Positions 13,225 to 20,140 of a stretch of 27,176 bases of DNA are shown in pieces. Each line of letters begins with the position of its first letter. Positions within the stretch are counted from its first letter, which is position 1. Under the pieces are notes generated by a model. The model saw nothing but the letters and a program-made list of their open reading frames with translations. It searched no databases and was not told the origin of the DNA. This stretch comes from a virus, in IMG/VR virus record IMGVR_UViG_3300042509_001294, positions 1-27,176 of that record; one strand, written 5' to 3'. The translations under genes and the position numbers were made by a program.

Positions 13225-13703
13225 CCACCCTCATCCTTGACATCGAATCAGACGGACTAATCCCCCTCATCAAGAACATTTGGCTGGTCTGCACGAAAGT
13301 AGTTGAGACGGGAGATAAGCGATCGTTTAGATCGCGGGAGGATTTCCAGCAATACGTGTCCGATCTAAACCCAACCTTAGTTGTGGGTCACAACGTTACC
13401 TTCGATCTCGAAGCCCTCCGTCGTATATGGGGTATCGAGTACAAGTGGGACACGAAGGGGTGCTCGTTCAACGGCAAGCCGGCACGGTTTCTTGATACGC
13501 TTCAGTTGTCACAATTTATAAACGCAGACCGCCAACCCGGACATTCATTGGAAAGCTGGGGGGAGAAGCTAGGCTTGGAGAAGATTGACTTCAAGGATTG
13601 GTCGGGGTACTCGGAGGAGATGCGAGTTTACTGCGAACGGGACGTTGACCTGACTGAGTTGGTGTATAAGAGGTTGCTCAAAGAGCTAGAGGAGTACGAG
13701 TAA
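13221..13703 (+). CDS. DEDDy 3'-5' exonuclease, proofreading domain of split PolA (160 aa)
   Basis: Proofreading exonuclease corresponding to the N-terminal domain of T7 DNA polymerase. Exo I is LDIES with D7 and E9, Exo II is GHNVTFD with D62, and Exo III is Y137-x3-D141 (YCERDVD), all in the expected order. It starts in an ATGA overlap. At 160 residues it is just the exonuclease domain; the polymerase domain is encoded separately from 14117, with two small genes in between. In T7 both domains are one protein, so here the subunits should associate. D. An independent exonuclease role is less likely given the neighbourhood. Confidence 0.9.
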   Translation: MTTLILDIESDGLIPLIKNIWLVCTKVVETGDKRSFRSREDFQQYVSDLNPTLVVGHNVTFDLEALRRIWGIEYKWDTKGCSFNGKPARFLDTLQLSQFINADRQPGHSLESWGEKLGLEKIDFKDWSGYSEEMRVYCERDVDLTELVYKRLLKELEEYE

Positions 13704-13933
13704 TGTTTACGGTTTCGGTTAACGCACAAGTAGATGTTAGTTCAGATCAGTTGGCAGACGAAACCAACCGGGACGATTTGATCCAGTTCATCCGAGACAT
13801 TTGCTTTGCAAAGTGCCGCGATGATTTCTACGAGGAGTTGATTCTCTTTTTGTGTGAAGATATGTCTGACCCAAACATCGTCCGTTCAGAGTTTATCGTA
13901 AAGGTTAAGCATGCACTGAAAGGGTACGAATAA
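13703..13933 (+). CDS. Small hypothetical protein between exonuclease and polymerase (76 aa)
   Basis: TAATG overlap with the exonuclease stop, with AGAGGAG 9-10 nt upstream. Acidic and helical (DLIQFIRDICFAKCRDDFYEELI), with three Cys. It overlaps the following ATG by one base. It lies between the two halves of the DNA polymerase, so it may be an accessory of the replisome or simply an insertion. No motif is recognised. Confidence 0.6.
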   Translation: MFTVSVNAQVDVSSDQLADETNRDDLIQFIRDICFAKCRDDFYEELILFLCEDMSDPNIVRSEFIVKVKHALKGYE

Positions 13934-14115
13934 TGAAGTGGGGTGATGACTACAACACAGCCTTGGCTGAGGCAATGGAGCGACTTGCGGAGCAAGAGGA
14001 AGATGGGTGGAGTTCACCTTTGATCTCGAAGCTGAATAGTATCCGCATATTCCTTGCAAACATAGAGCAGTTTATGTACCAACAAGATATAATCTACCAA
14101 AAGAACGAGGAGTGA
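13933..14115 (+). CDS. Small helical protein between exonuclease and polymerase (60 aa)
   Basis: TAATG overlap with the previous stop; AAAGGG lies about 8 nt upstream. The protein is helical (TALAEAMERLAEQEEDG, then FLANIEQFMYQQDI) and ends QKNEE. It ends 1 nt before the TTG start of the polymerase. No family is recognised. Confidence 0.55.
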   Translation: MKWGDDYNTALAEAMERLAEQEEDGWSSPLISKLNSIRIFLANIEQFMYQQDIIYQKNEE

Positions 14116-14116
14116 C

Positions 14117-15673
14117 TTGAAGATAGACGAGCTTCTTGAGTGGAAGCCTTACATTTGCTTCTCGATGGATTCGTATCTCACCTCGGTTCGTGGGTTCACG
14201 GGTATCGGGTTCAACAAAGAACGCGCTGAAGGGTTGCTTGTCCAGATCGAAGGAGAGATGACGGAGATTGAGCAAACCATCGAGCCACAACTACCTCCCC
14301 GGCCTTTGAACAAAGGAGAGCTAGACAAGTATCGGTTCCCAGCCAAGCCGTTTAAGAAGGACGGGTCGCTGTCCAGTTCGATGGTGAACTGGATGGAACG
14401 TCTCGGAGCAAAGCTCCACACGGAGCGGGACATCTTGTTGGAAGGTAACGTGTACCCGATCAAAGGAGGCGAGCCAACCATCATCACTGGACCTATGCGC
14501 CTAGCTAATCAGGATGATCTCAAGAACTTCCTTATCGCCGAGGGGTGGGTGCCGACCCTTTTCAATTTCAAGCGGGACGAAAGAGGGAAGCCAGCTCGTG
14601 ACGAGAAAGGAAACATCATCCTCACTACCCCTAAACTCCAAGAGAACGGTCGCCTATGTCCGAACCTTGAAGAGATGGCAGGTGATATGGTACGTCCTGT
14701 GGTTCGTTGGCTTAGCCTACGCAACCGCAAGTCTGTGATTGAAGGGTGGCTCGGGAACGAGCGGCTTGCGTACGACGGCCGGTTGAGTGCCGGTGCCAGT
14801 GGGTACACACCCACGTTTCGGAAGCGGCACTCTGTTGTCACGAATCTCCCCAAGGCGGACGGTAAGGTACTCTATGGCGTAGAGGTTCGCTCTCTCTTCT
14901 GCGCAAAGCGACCGGGCTACACGATGGTTGGGTTCGATGCGTCTGGACTTGAAGCCCGGGTGGAGGCGCACTTCACCAGCATCTACGAAGGCGGGCAGGA
15001 GTACGCTCGTGAGTTGATCGAGGGGGACATCCACCTTAAGACCGCAGAGAAGATGTTTGCCGATAAGATCGGCCACTTGTTCGGACACCCTGACTATAGT
15101 AAGGACCACCCCGAGGTAAAAACTTGGCGTAACAAGGCGAAGACTGTTCGCTACGCGAGCGCCTACGGAGCTTCAGCTAAGAAGCTGGCAGCTACTCTCG
15201 GGGAATCCCAGCAACGCGGTGAGCAAATCTTCAACGACTTCTGGGAAGCTGCTGCGCCGCTTGCAAAGTTCAAGGAGAGGTTGACCCAGCATTGGGAAAC
15301 ACAGGGTAAGGAGCGGATCAAGGGTCTTGATGGTAGGTGGGTACGTACCCGGAGCAAACATTCGTTGGTGAACACCGCCCAACAGTCGGCCGGCGCGATA
15401 ATTTTTCAGGTGACAACCTTGTTCTTGCATAAATGGTTGGACGGCCTAGTGCTTGACAACGACAACAACCTTGCCTATACTTTCCAGTCCCGGTTCATCT
15501 ATCCTCTTTCTGAGGTTCACGATGAACAATGCTGGGAGGTGCCGGAAGAAGTAGCCGAGGACTTTGGCAAGCTGGCAGAGAAGGCGCTCGAAGCAGCAGG
15601 TAAGTACCTGAAGGTTCGGGTTCCGATTGTTGGTGAGGCTAAGGCGGGGAGGTCGTGGGATTTGATCCACTAG
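14117..15673 (+). CDS. DNA polymerase, family A, polymerase domain only (518 aa)
   Basis: Replicative T7-type DNA polymerase. A TTG start is inferred (GAGGAG 6-8 nt upstream; no closer ATG in frame before conserved sequence). Motif A is GFDASGLEAR with D274, motif B is RNKAKTVRYASAYG with K342, and motif C is VHDE at 467-470. The N-terminal 250 residues would form thumb and related regions. It lacks the exonuclease domain, which is encoded at 13221-13703. The TAG stop is followed, in the same frame, by the HNH endonuclease reading frame. It works with the upstream primase-helicase and the downstream SSB. Confidence 0.95.
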   Translation: MKIDELLEWKPYICFSMDSYLTSVRGFTGIGFNKERAEGLLVQIEGEMTEIEQTIEPQLPPRPLNKGELDKYRFPAKPFKKDGSLSSSMVNWMERLGAKLHTERDILLEGNVYPIKGGEPTIITGPMRLANQDDLKNFLIAEGWVPTLFNFKRDERGKPARDEKGNIILTTPKLQENGRLCPNLEEMAGDMVRPVVRWLSLRNRKSVIEGWLGNERLAYDGRLSAGASGYTPTFRKRHSVVTNLPKADGKVLYGVEVRSLFCAKRPGYTMVGFDASGLEARVEAHFTSIYEGGQEYARELIEGDIHLKTAEKMFADKIGHLFGHPDYSKDHPEVKTWRNKAKTVRYASAYGASAKKLAATLGESQQRGEQIFNDFWEAAAPLAKFKERLTQHWETQGKERIKGLDGRWVRTRSKHSLVNTAQQSAGAIIFQVTTLFLHKWLDGLVLDNDNNLAYTFQSRFIYPLSEVHDEQCWEVPEEVAEDFGKLAEKALEAAGKYLKVRVPIVGEAKAGRSWDLIH

Positions 15674-15697
15674 TGGAGGTGGTGTCTGAAAACACAG

Positions 15698-16189
15698 TTG
15701 ACACAGGAGAGGTTGAAAGAGCTGTTGCATTATGACCCTGAAACTGGGGTGTTTACTTGGAAGATAACGAGGCAACGTTCCCCAGAAGGAAAGAGGGCAG
15801 GTAACACGCATTACTCGGGTTACAGGACGATAGGCATAGACGGCAAGTACTATGCAGAGCACAGGTTAGTTTGGATGTGGTGGCACGGCGAGTTCCCGAA
15901 GCTGAGCATCGACCATATCAACGGAAATAAGAGCGACAACAGGGTCTCTAATCTGAGAGAAGCTAGTCGTTCTCAGAACCAACACAACCAGCCAATGTAT
16001 AAGAACAACTCAACAGGCTACAAGGGAGTCTCTTTTTGCAAGACAACAGGTAAATGGAAGGCCACGATTGGCAAATCAACGAATCGGTTTTATTTGGGTG
16101 TGTTCAACTCACCACAAGAAGCAGCCCACGCTTACAACAAAGCAGCAATCGAACTCCACGGGGAGTTCGCTGTACTTAACCCAATCTAA
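15698..16189 (+). CDS. HNH homing endonuclease with AP2 DNA-binding domain (163 aa)
   Basis: A free-standing homing-type nuclease inserted between polymerase and SSB. Residues 1-22 (LKELLHYDPETGVFTW) lead into the HNH core with E54-H55-R56 and IDHINGNKSDN (D72-H73). An AP2 domain follows at about 104-160 (STGYKGVSF...YLGVFNSPQEAAHAYN). The start is uncertain. TTG 15698 is used here, but GGAGG (15675-15679) sits 6 nt before an in-frame CTG at 15686 (LKTQ extension). The frame is continuous with the polymerase after its TAG. A paralogue with the same N-terminal LTQERLKELL lies at the right edge. Confidence 0.9.
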   Translation: MTQERLKELLHYDPETGVFTWKITRQRSPEGKRAGNTHYSGYRTIGIDGKYYAEHRLVWMWWHGEFPKLSIDHINGNKSDNRVSNLREASRSQNQHNQPMYKNNSTGYKGVSFCKTTGKWKATIGKSTNRFYLGVFNSPQEAAHAYNKAAIELHGEFAVLNPI

Positions 16190-16200
16190 CAGGACGACAC

Positions 16201-17253
16201 ATGACTTTTGAATTCCGCCCGATCAAGACCGCCAACACCAACGCCTCCGGCGATACAAACACCGACCGACCGAAAATCGATTACAACGAAGTCAACGCCC
16301 ACGTCATTGAACGTGCAGGCACAGCTAACAAGGCCCGCTCTATCCCCGGATACATCTCCTCCATCGTAGACCTTGGTGTTCAGCCTCGCACTCTGGAGAC
16401 CGTTGTCAAGGATGGCGAAGAGTACCCCGAGGATGCCGAGTATTACACTGGCCAGTGGGGAGACCAAAAGGGCAAGCCCTGTGTTCGATTCACCGTCCCT
16501 GCGAAGCAGGCGATTGCCGTCACTGTGGACTTCCCGCAGATCATGGTTGACAAAGGGCAGTTCTACGGTGAAAGCCACGAGCTTCCTCTCCGTCTGATCC
16601 TCAACGGTGAGCGCCTTGTCCAGAACGATGAGGGTAAGTGGCAGCCTGTAGTTCAGAAGCTAATCTACCTCTCGGAGAAGAAGCACGAAGATGGTACGTG
16701 GGCTGTGGCTAAGAACGCCTTGCTCCACAACCTTGCCGCTGCCGCTGGTATCCTTGACAGTAAGGGTTACTTCAACGTCAACCGTATCGGTGAACTGCTC
16801 GGCCAGTGCCTCCAGTTCCAGTTCCGTGTGTACATGAAGCCGGGTAAGAACGGTAAGTCGTACTACACCGAAGAGATCAAGCTGGCAGGTATTGTGCCCG
16901 AGGGTGTTTCGGTTCCGGCTATGCCGGAGGGTGTGGTCAGCGGTATCGTGTGGTCGGATGGCACCAAGCCCGACGCTGATGCGGTGAGTAAGCTGCGCCT
17001 CTCGATTCGTAACACCATCAAAAACGCCACAAACTTTAACGGTTCCACCATCGCCCCATTGATCGAAGCCAAGGCTTCTCCTTCCGCTCAGCCTACGGCC
17101 TCGCTTGACAAGCCCCGCGAACAAAACGACAATACTCGTCCAGTTAAGGAGCCGGCGAAGCCGGCCCAGCCGAAGGCTGCGGTGACGAAGACAGCTCCCG
17201 CGAAAGCGGCGAGTTGGGAAGATGAGCCCGAAGATTCCGATAGCCCGTTCTAA
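16201..17253 (+). CDS. Probable ssDNA-binding protein with acidic tail (350 aa)
   Basis: Thought to coat single-stranded DNA at the fork. AGGACG lies 6 nt before the ATG. No classic SSB motif is certain. However, the beta-rich body of about 270 residues, the Pro/Ala/Lys-rich linker (about 290-335) and the acidic tip WEDEPEDSDSPF ending in Phe are the hallmark of ssDNA-binding proteins whose C-terminus recruits polymerase and helicase (T7 gp2.5, E. coli SSB). It lies next to the polymerase. An alternative is a recombination or structural protein. Composition fits an abundantly made protein. Confidence 0.7.
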   Translation: MTFEFRPIKTANTNASGDTNTDRPKIDYNEVNAHVIERAGTANKARSIPGYISSIVDLGVQPRTLETVVKDGEEYPEDAEYYTGQWGDQKGKPCVRFTVPAKQAIAVTVDFPQIMVDKGQFYGESHELPLRLILNGERLVQNDEGKWQPVVQKLIYLSEKKHEDGTWAVAKNALLHNLAAAAGILDSKGYFNVNRIGELLGQCLQFQFRVYMKPGKNGKSYYTEEIKLAGIVPEGVSVPAMPEGVVSGIVWSDGTKPDADAVSKLRLSIRNTIKNATNFNGSTIAPLIEAKASPSAQPTASLDKPREQNDNTRPVKEPAKPAQPKAAVTKTAPAKAASWEDEPEDSDSPF

Positions 17254-17267
17254 GGAGAGCATCAAAC

Positions 17268-17486
17268 ATGTACACCATCCACCGAAACAACCGTCGTTTC
17301 AATTCCAAAAAGTTCTCCCGATATGAGGAGGCTCGGTCGTACATTCGCACTTGGCTTCGGCGGAACAAGGATAAGTTCTACAATCTTAAAGAGCCACATC
17401 CAGACTTCGACTACTCTTGGATCGAGTACCGTAACCCGGAAATTTCCCGCTATGGGTTCAGCATCAAGCGGGTAGAAGCCACTTAA
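17268..17486 (+). CDS. Small basic hypothetical protein (72 aa)
   Basis: AAGGAGAG lies 10 nt before the ATG. Rich in Arg, Lys and Tyr (MYTIHRNNRRFNSKKFSRYEE), with an IRTWLRRNKDKFYN helix; it may bind nucleic acid. A short distance downstream of SSB and last gene before the RNA locus. Similar small basic proteins occur in phages, but the function is unknown. Confidence 0.6.
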   Translation: MYTIHRNNRRFNSKKFSRYEEARSYIRTWLRRNKDKFYNLKEPHPDFDYSWIEYRNPEISRYGFSIKRVEAT

Positions 17487-17487
17487 C

Positions 17488-17509
17488 AATTATGCAACTC
17501 CGCATAATT
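17488..17509. promoter_or_regulatory. Operator-like inverted repeat upstream of the RNA locus
   Basis: AATTATGC-aactcc-GCATAATT is a perfect 8-bp inverted repeat. TGATAAT (17512-17518) follows within 3 nt and fits a -10 element, which would put the transcription start about 17525, just before the tRNA. No convincing -35 is seen at 17 nt. It could be a repressor site over a promoter, or an mRNA hairpin. The lack of a T-tract argues against a terminator. Confidence 0.45.
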
Positions 17510-17528
17510 CATGATAATTTCACACAAT

Positions 17529-17603
17529 AGGGCTGTCGTATAACGGCTAATACTCGGGACTTTGACTCCCGCAATCTCAGTTCGATTCTGAGCAGCCCGG
17601 CCA
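17529..17603 (+). tRNA. tRNA-Gln (anticodon UUG), CCA encoded
   Basis: The cloverleaf is complete. Acceptor GGGCTG (17530-17535) pairs with CAGCCC (17593-17598). The D-arm is GTA/TAC with a TAACGGCTAA loop. The anticodon stem CGGGA/TCCCG holds loop CTTTGAC, giving anticodon TTG. The T-arm CTCAG/CTGAG has loop TTCGATT. Encoded CCA ends at 17603 with discriminator G. Position 1 (A) and 72 (G) are not paired. GlnRS melts the weak first pair of E. coli tRNA-Gln and uses G73, so this fits a functional Gln tRNA. It supplies CAA decoding and begins the RNA locus. Confidence 0.9.
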
Positions 17604-17608
17604 CTTTT

Positions 17609-17748
17609 GAAGAGCAACACCTCTATCGGAAGATATAGCAGAGGACATCCCAGTGAAAGGAACCTGCCAACGAGACCTCCCGGTGAGGTCGGCTACTGCA
17701 CAGCGGTAGATAGTTGACTGGAAGCAACCCCGGTATGTGTTGCTCTTC
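17609..17748 (+). ncRNA. Structured RNA module A (unassigned)
   Basis: Ends are complementary over 12 bp: GAAGAGCAACAC (17609-17620) and GTGTTGCTCTTC (17737-17748). Inside, CCAGT (17650-17654) pairs with ACTGG (17717-17721), enclosing two hairpins: GACCTC-ccggt-GAGGTC and CTACTGC-aca-GCGGTAG, the latter with one G-U pair. This gives a closed multibranch fold. It starts 5 nt after the tRNA CCA end, so it is probably in the same transcript. No convincing coding frame exists on either strand. I do not recognise an RNA family. Confidence 0.75.
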
Positions 17749-17757
17749 AATCCCAAC

Positions 17758-17935
17758 ACAAGGTGAAAGGCGCAGTGGCGATGCGCAAGTAGATAACCGA
17801 CCCACCTGATTCCCCTCCGTAGCGGGGTAGGACAGGAATACCTTTGCCACAAGGTAGGGTGGCGAAAAGCCCGGTCGCCGTGTACCGGATCGCTCGGGGT
17901 GGCACCCAAGCCGGGATCGCTTCCGGCCACCTTGT
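17758..17935 (+). ncRNA. Structured RNA module B with pseudoknot (unassigned)
   Basis: The closing helix is ACAAGGTG (17758-17765) with CACCTTGT (17928-17935). Inside are GCGCA-gtggcga-TGCGC, a CCTG/CAGG helix extended by CCCC/GGGG (17805-17836), and CCGGA/TCCGG (17885-17889 with 17922-17926) around GGGT-ggc-ACCC. TACCTT/AAGGTA (17839-17856) carries loop bases GCCAC that can pair with GTGGC (17859-17863), an H-type pseudoknot. An alternative helix GGCGA/TCGCC competes with the last pairing. No coding frame. Family not recognised. Confidence 0.75.
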
Positions 17936-18095
17936 TCTAGTTACACACAACGCCCGAAGAAGAATGCCCGTCACGATCTGGCTTGCGTGACAGGTAAAAG
18001 CGGGAGCTGAGCCAGACATTAGAAGGTAGTGGGAGGTCACGAAAGTGGACGGGGTTCATCCCGGCTTACGCCCCACCGTTGTGTTCTAGTTACAC
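17933..18095 (+). repeat. Identical 14-nt flank TGTTCTAGTTACAC after modules B and C
   Basis: TGTTCTAGTTACAC occurs at 17933-17946 and at 18082-18095. Each copy starts in the last bases of the closing helix of a module (B, then C) and runs past it. The position relative to the fold is the same, so it is likely a shared functional or processing signal, or a mark of duplication. Confidence 0.85.
17945..18084 (+). ncRNA. Structured RNA module C with pseudoknot (unassigned)
   Basis: The closing helix is ACACAACG (17945-17952) with CGTTGTGT (18077-18084). GTCACG (17970-17975) pairs with CGTGAC (17986-17991), while TCTGGCT in its loop (17977-17983) pairs with AGCCAGA (18010-18016), an H-type pseudoknot. 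GTGGG/CCCAC (18029-18033 with 18072-18076) and CGGG-gttcat-CCCG (18050-18063) form the 3' domain. A Rho-independent terminator follows 16 nt later, so C ends the transcript. No RNA family is recognised. Confidence 0.75.
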
Positions 18096-18100
18096 CAACC

Positions 18101-18131
18101 GCCCCGGTGCTTTCCTAGACCGGGGCTTTTT
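18101..18131 (+). terminator. Rho-independent terminator ending the RNA locus
   Basis: GCCCCGGT (18101-18108) pairs perfectly with ACCGGGGC (18119-18126) over a 10-nt loop, followed by TTTTTATT. A stem of 8 bp with a T-tract is a standard intrinsic terminator. It separates the tRNA-A-B-C transcript from the reductase gene, whose ATG is 53 nt further on. Confidence 0.85.
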
Positions 18132-18183
18132 ATTCCCCAGAGTAATCCACTTAACAACGAACACGGAGGTTCGAGAGAAGAGA

Positions 18184-20103
18184 ATGACTATTAGCAACGT
18201 GACTGTCCCCGCCGACACCCCTTGGTCTTCGGTTGGTTATCTGACCTACAAGCGAACTTACTCCCGCCGGAAGGCGGACGGTAATCTCGAAGAGTTTTCC
18301 GACACCATCCAACGCATCCTAGACTCGTGCCGAGATCAGCTCAACGTAAGCTTCTCCGAAGCCGAGGAGCAGCGTCTAGCTAATTACCTCGCCAACCTCA
18401 AGGGCACGGTGGCTGGTCGCTTCCTGTGGCAGATGGGGACGGGTACGGTGGGTCGCCTTGGTCTGGCATCCCTCCAGAACTGTGCGTTTGTGACTGTTGA
18501 CCAGCCTATCCGTCCGTTCACTTGGGCATTCGATATGCTCATGCTTGGGTCGGGTGTTGGGTACAACATCCAACGTGAGTTTGTGTACAAGCTTCCGCCT
18601 GTGCTCGATACCTTTGAGTCTCCGGTTCGTCTGGACAAGGACGACGCTGACTTCATCGTACCGGATACTCGCGAGGGGTGGGTCCAGCTACTGCACCACA
18701 CGCTCTCTACGGCCTTCTACCAGCGTGACTCGTACAAACCGGGGTTCACCTACAGCACTCACTGTATCCGTGGCAAAGGGGCTGCTATCAAGGGCTTTGG
18801 TGGTGTGGCATCTGGCCCCGAGGATTTGGTCCGAGGTATTCAGCAGATCAGTACGGTGCTGGAGAAGCGCCGTGGTAATCAGCTTCGCCCGATTGATTGC
18901 CTTGACATCATGAACATCATCGGTAGTGTAGTGGTGGCGGGTAACGTCCGCCGCTCTGCTCAGATTGCAATCGGTGACTGTGATGACATCCAGTACCTGA
19001 AGGCTAAGAACTGGAGCGAGGGTAACATCCCCAACTGGCGAGCGATGTCCAACAACTCCGTTGTGTGTAACGACATCAAGCTCCTGCCCGATGAGTTCTG
19101 GCGTACGTACGATGGCAAATCTGAACCGTACGGTCTTATCAACCTCAAGCTGGCTCAGTCGTGCGGTCGTCTCGGAGAGACGCAGTACAAGGACAAGGAT
19201 GTACGGGGGTTCAATCCCTGTGCAGAACAATCCCTTGCAAACTTTGAAACGTGTTGCCTTGCTGAAGTGTACCTGAGTAACATCGAATCTTACGATGAGC
19301 TGATTGATGTCCTTCGTCTGTTGTACCGAGTGAACAAACACTCTCTTCGCTTGCCTTGTCACCACAAGGAAACTGAGGAGATTGTCCACAAGAACATGCG
19401 CATGGGCATCGGTGTTACGGGATACCTTCAGGCAACAGAGGAACAGCGTGGTTGGTTGAGCAAGGCTTACGAAGAGCTTCGCGATTACGACAAGGAGTAC
19501 AGCGCACAGCACGGGTGGCCGATCTCGATCAAGTTGAGCACATGCAAGCCGAGTGGGACTCTGAGTTTGCTTCCGGGTGTTACTCCGGGTGTTCACCCCG
19601 GCTACGCCCAGTACATGATTCGTCGTATTCGTATTGCAGCGGACAACCCGCTTGTGCAGCAGTGCCGTGACCACGGTTATCCGGTGGAGTATGTGCGTGG
19701 GTTCGACGGTAAGGATGATTACTCCACGGTAGTGGTTGAGTTCCCGTTCTCGTATCCCGAGGGCACGGTGCTTGCCAAGGAGGTTACGGCTATCGAGCAA
19801 CTCAAGTGGGTTGAGCGTATGCAACGTGAGTGGTCCGACAACAGCGTTAGCTGTACGGTGTACTACCGATCTGAGGAACTCCCCGAGATCAAGAAGTATC
19901 TTGGTGAGAAGTACAACAAGACGTTCAAGACGGTATCGTTCTTGCTTCACTCGGACCACGGCTTCGACCAAGCCCCGTTCGAGGAGATCACCAAGGAAGA
20001 GTACGACCGCCGCGTAGCGGCTTCTCGTCTCATCACCGGAGGTGAGGTGGATTTGGAGATAGACTTGAGTGAGTGTGCTGGCGGGGCTTGTCCGATCCGC
20101 TAG
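18184..20103 (+). CDS. Adenosylcobalamin-dependent (class II) ribonucleotide reductase (639 aa)
   Basis: Converts ribonucleotides (NTPs for this monomeric type) to deoxyribonucleotides, feeding phage DNA synthesis. It needs host adenosylcobalamin. Domains resemble the monomeric class II enzyme (RTPR, about 740 aa) in compact form: NCAFV with C100, LGSGVGYN, NPCAEQ with C346 and E348 (thiyl-radical site), the KPSGTLSLLPGVTPGVHPGY loop, and a C-terminal C631-x4-C636 pair that accepts electrons. ATG 18184 has GGAGG 17 nt and GAGAAGAG about 5 nt upstream. In-frame sequence before it holds the terminator, so earlier starts are unlikely. It is flanked by structured RNAs A-C before and D after. Confidence 0.9.
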   Translation: MTISNVTVPADTPWSSVGYLTYKRTYSRRKADGNLEEFSDTIQRILDSCRDQLNVSFSEAEEQRLANYLANLKGTVAGRFLWQMGTGTVGRLGLASLQNCAFVTVDQPIRPFTWAFDMLMLGSGVGYNIQREFVYKLPPVLDTFESPVRLDKDDADFIVPDTREGWVQLLHHTLSTAFYQRDSYKPGFTYSTHCIRGKGAAIKGFGGVASGPEDLVRGIQQISTVLEKRRGNQLRPIDCLDIMNIIGSVVVAGNVRRSAQIAIGDCDDIQYLKAKNWSEGNIPNWRAMSNNSVVCNDIKLLPDEFWRTYDGKSEPYGLINLKLAQSCGRLGETQYKDKDVRGFNPCAEQSLANFETCCLAEVYLSNIESYDELIDVLRLLYRVNKHSLRLPCHHKETEEIVHKNMRMGIGVTGYLQATEEQRGWLSKAYEELRDYDKEYSAQHGWPISIKLSTCKPSGTLSLLPGVTPGVHPGYAQYMIRRIRIAADNPLVQQCRDHGYPVEYVRGFDGKDDYSTVVVEFPFSYPEGTVLAKEVTAIEQLKWVERMQREWSDNSVSCTVYYRSEELPEIKKYLGEKYNKTFKTVSFLLHSDHGFDQAPFEEITKEEYDRRVAASRLITGGEVDLEIDLSECAGGACPIR

Positions 20104-20106
20104 TGC

Positions 20107-20135
20107 TTGACACACCCCTGTTAACTGAGTAAAGT
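20107..20135 (+). promoter_or_regulatory. Promoter for structured RNA D
   Basis: TTGACA (20107-20112), a 17-nt spacer and TAAAGT (20130-20135) form a consensus -35 and near-consensus -10 right after the reductase stop codon. Expected start is about 20141-20142, which coincides with the first base of the 5' strand of RNA D's closing helix. GTTAAC in the spacer resembles the recurring early-gene element. Confidence 0.8.
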
Positions 20136-20140
20136 GTGAC

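Noticed and set aside
17650-17668. B12-box-like AAGGAACCTGCC suggesting a cobalamin riboswitch in module A
   Set aside because: One base short of the AGGAGACCTGCC core, and the upstream riboswitch core is missing; kept only as a hypothesis to test.
17577-17930. 117-codon minus-strand frame over RNA modules A and B
   Set aside because: It covers the end of the tRNA and the structured RNA; the translation has no protein-like pattern and no ribosome site is seen.
18050-18076. CCCGGCTTACG resembling the 3' conserved region of RNase P RNA
   Set aside because: The preceding ACAGAA and the matching GAGGAAAGTCC 5' element are absent, and module C is far too short.
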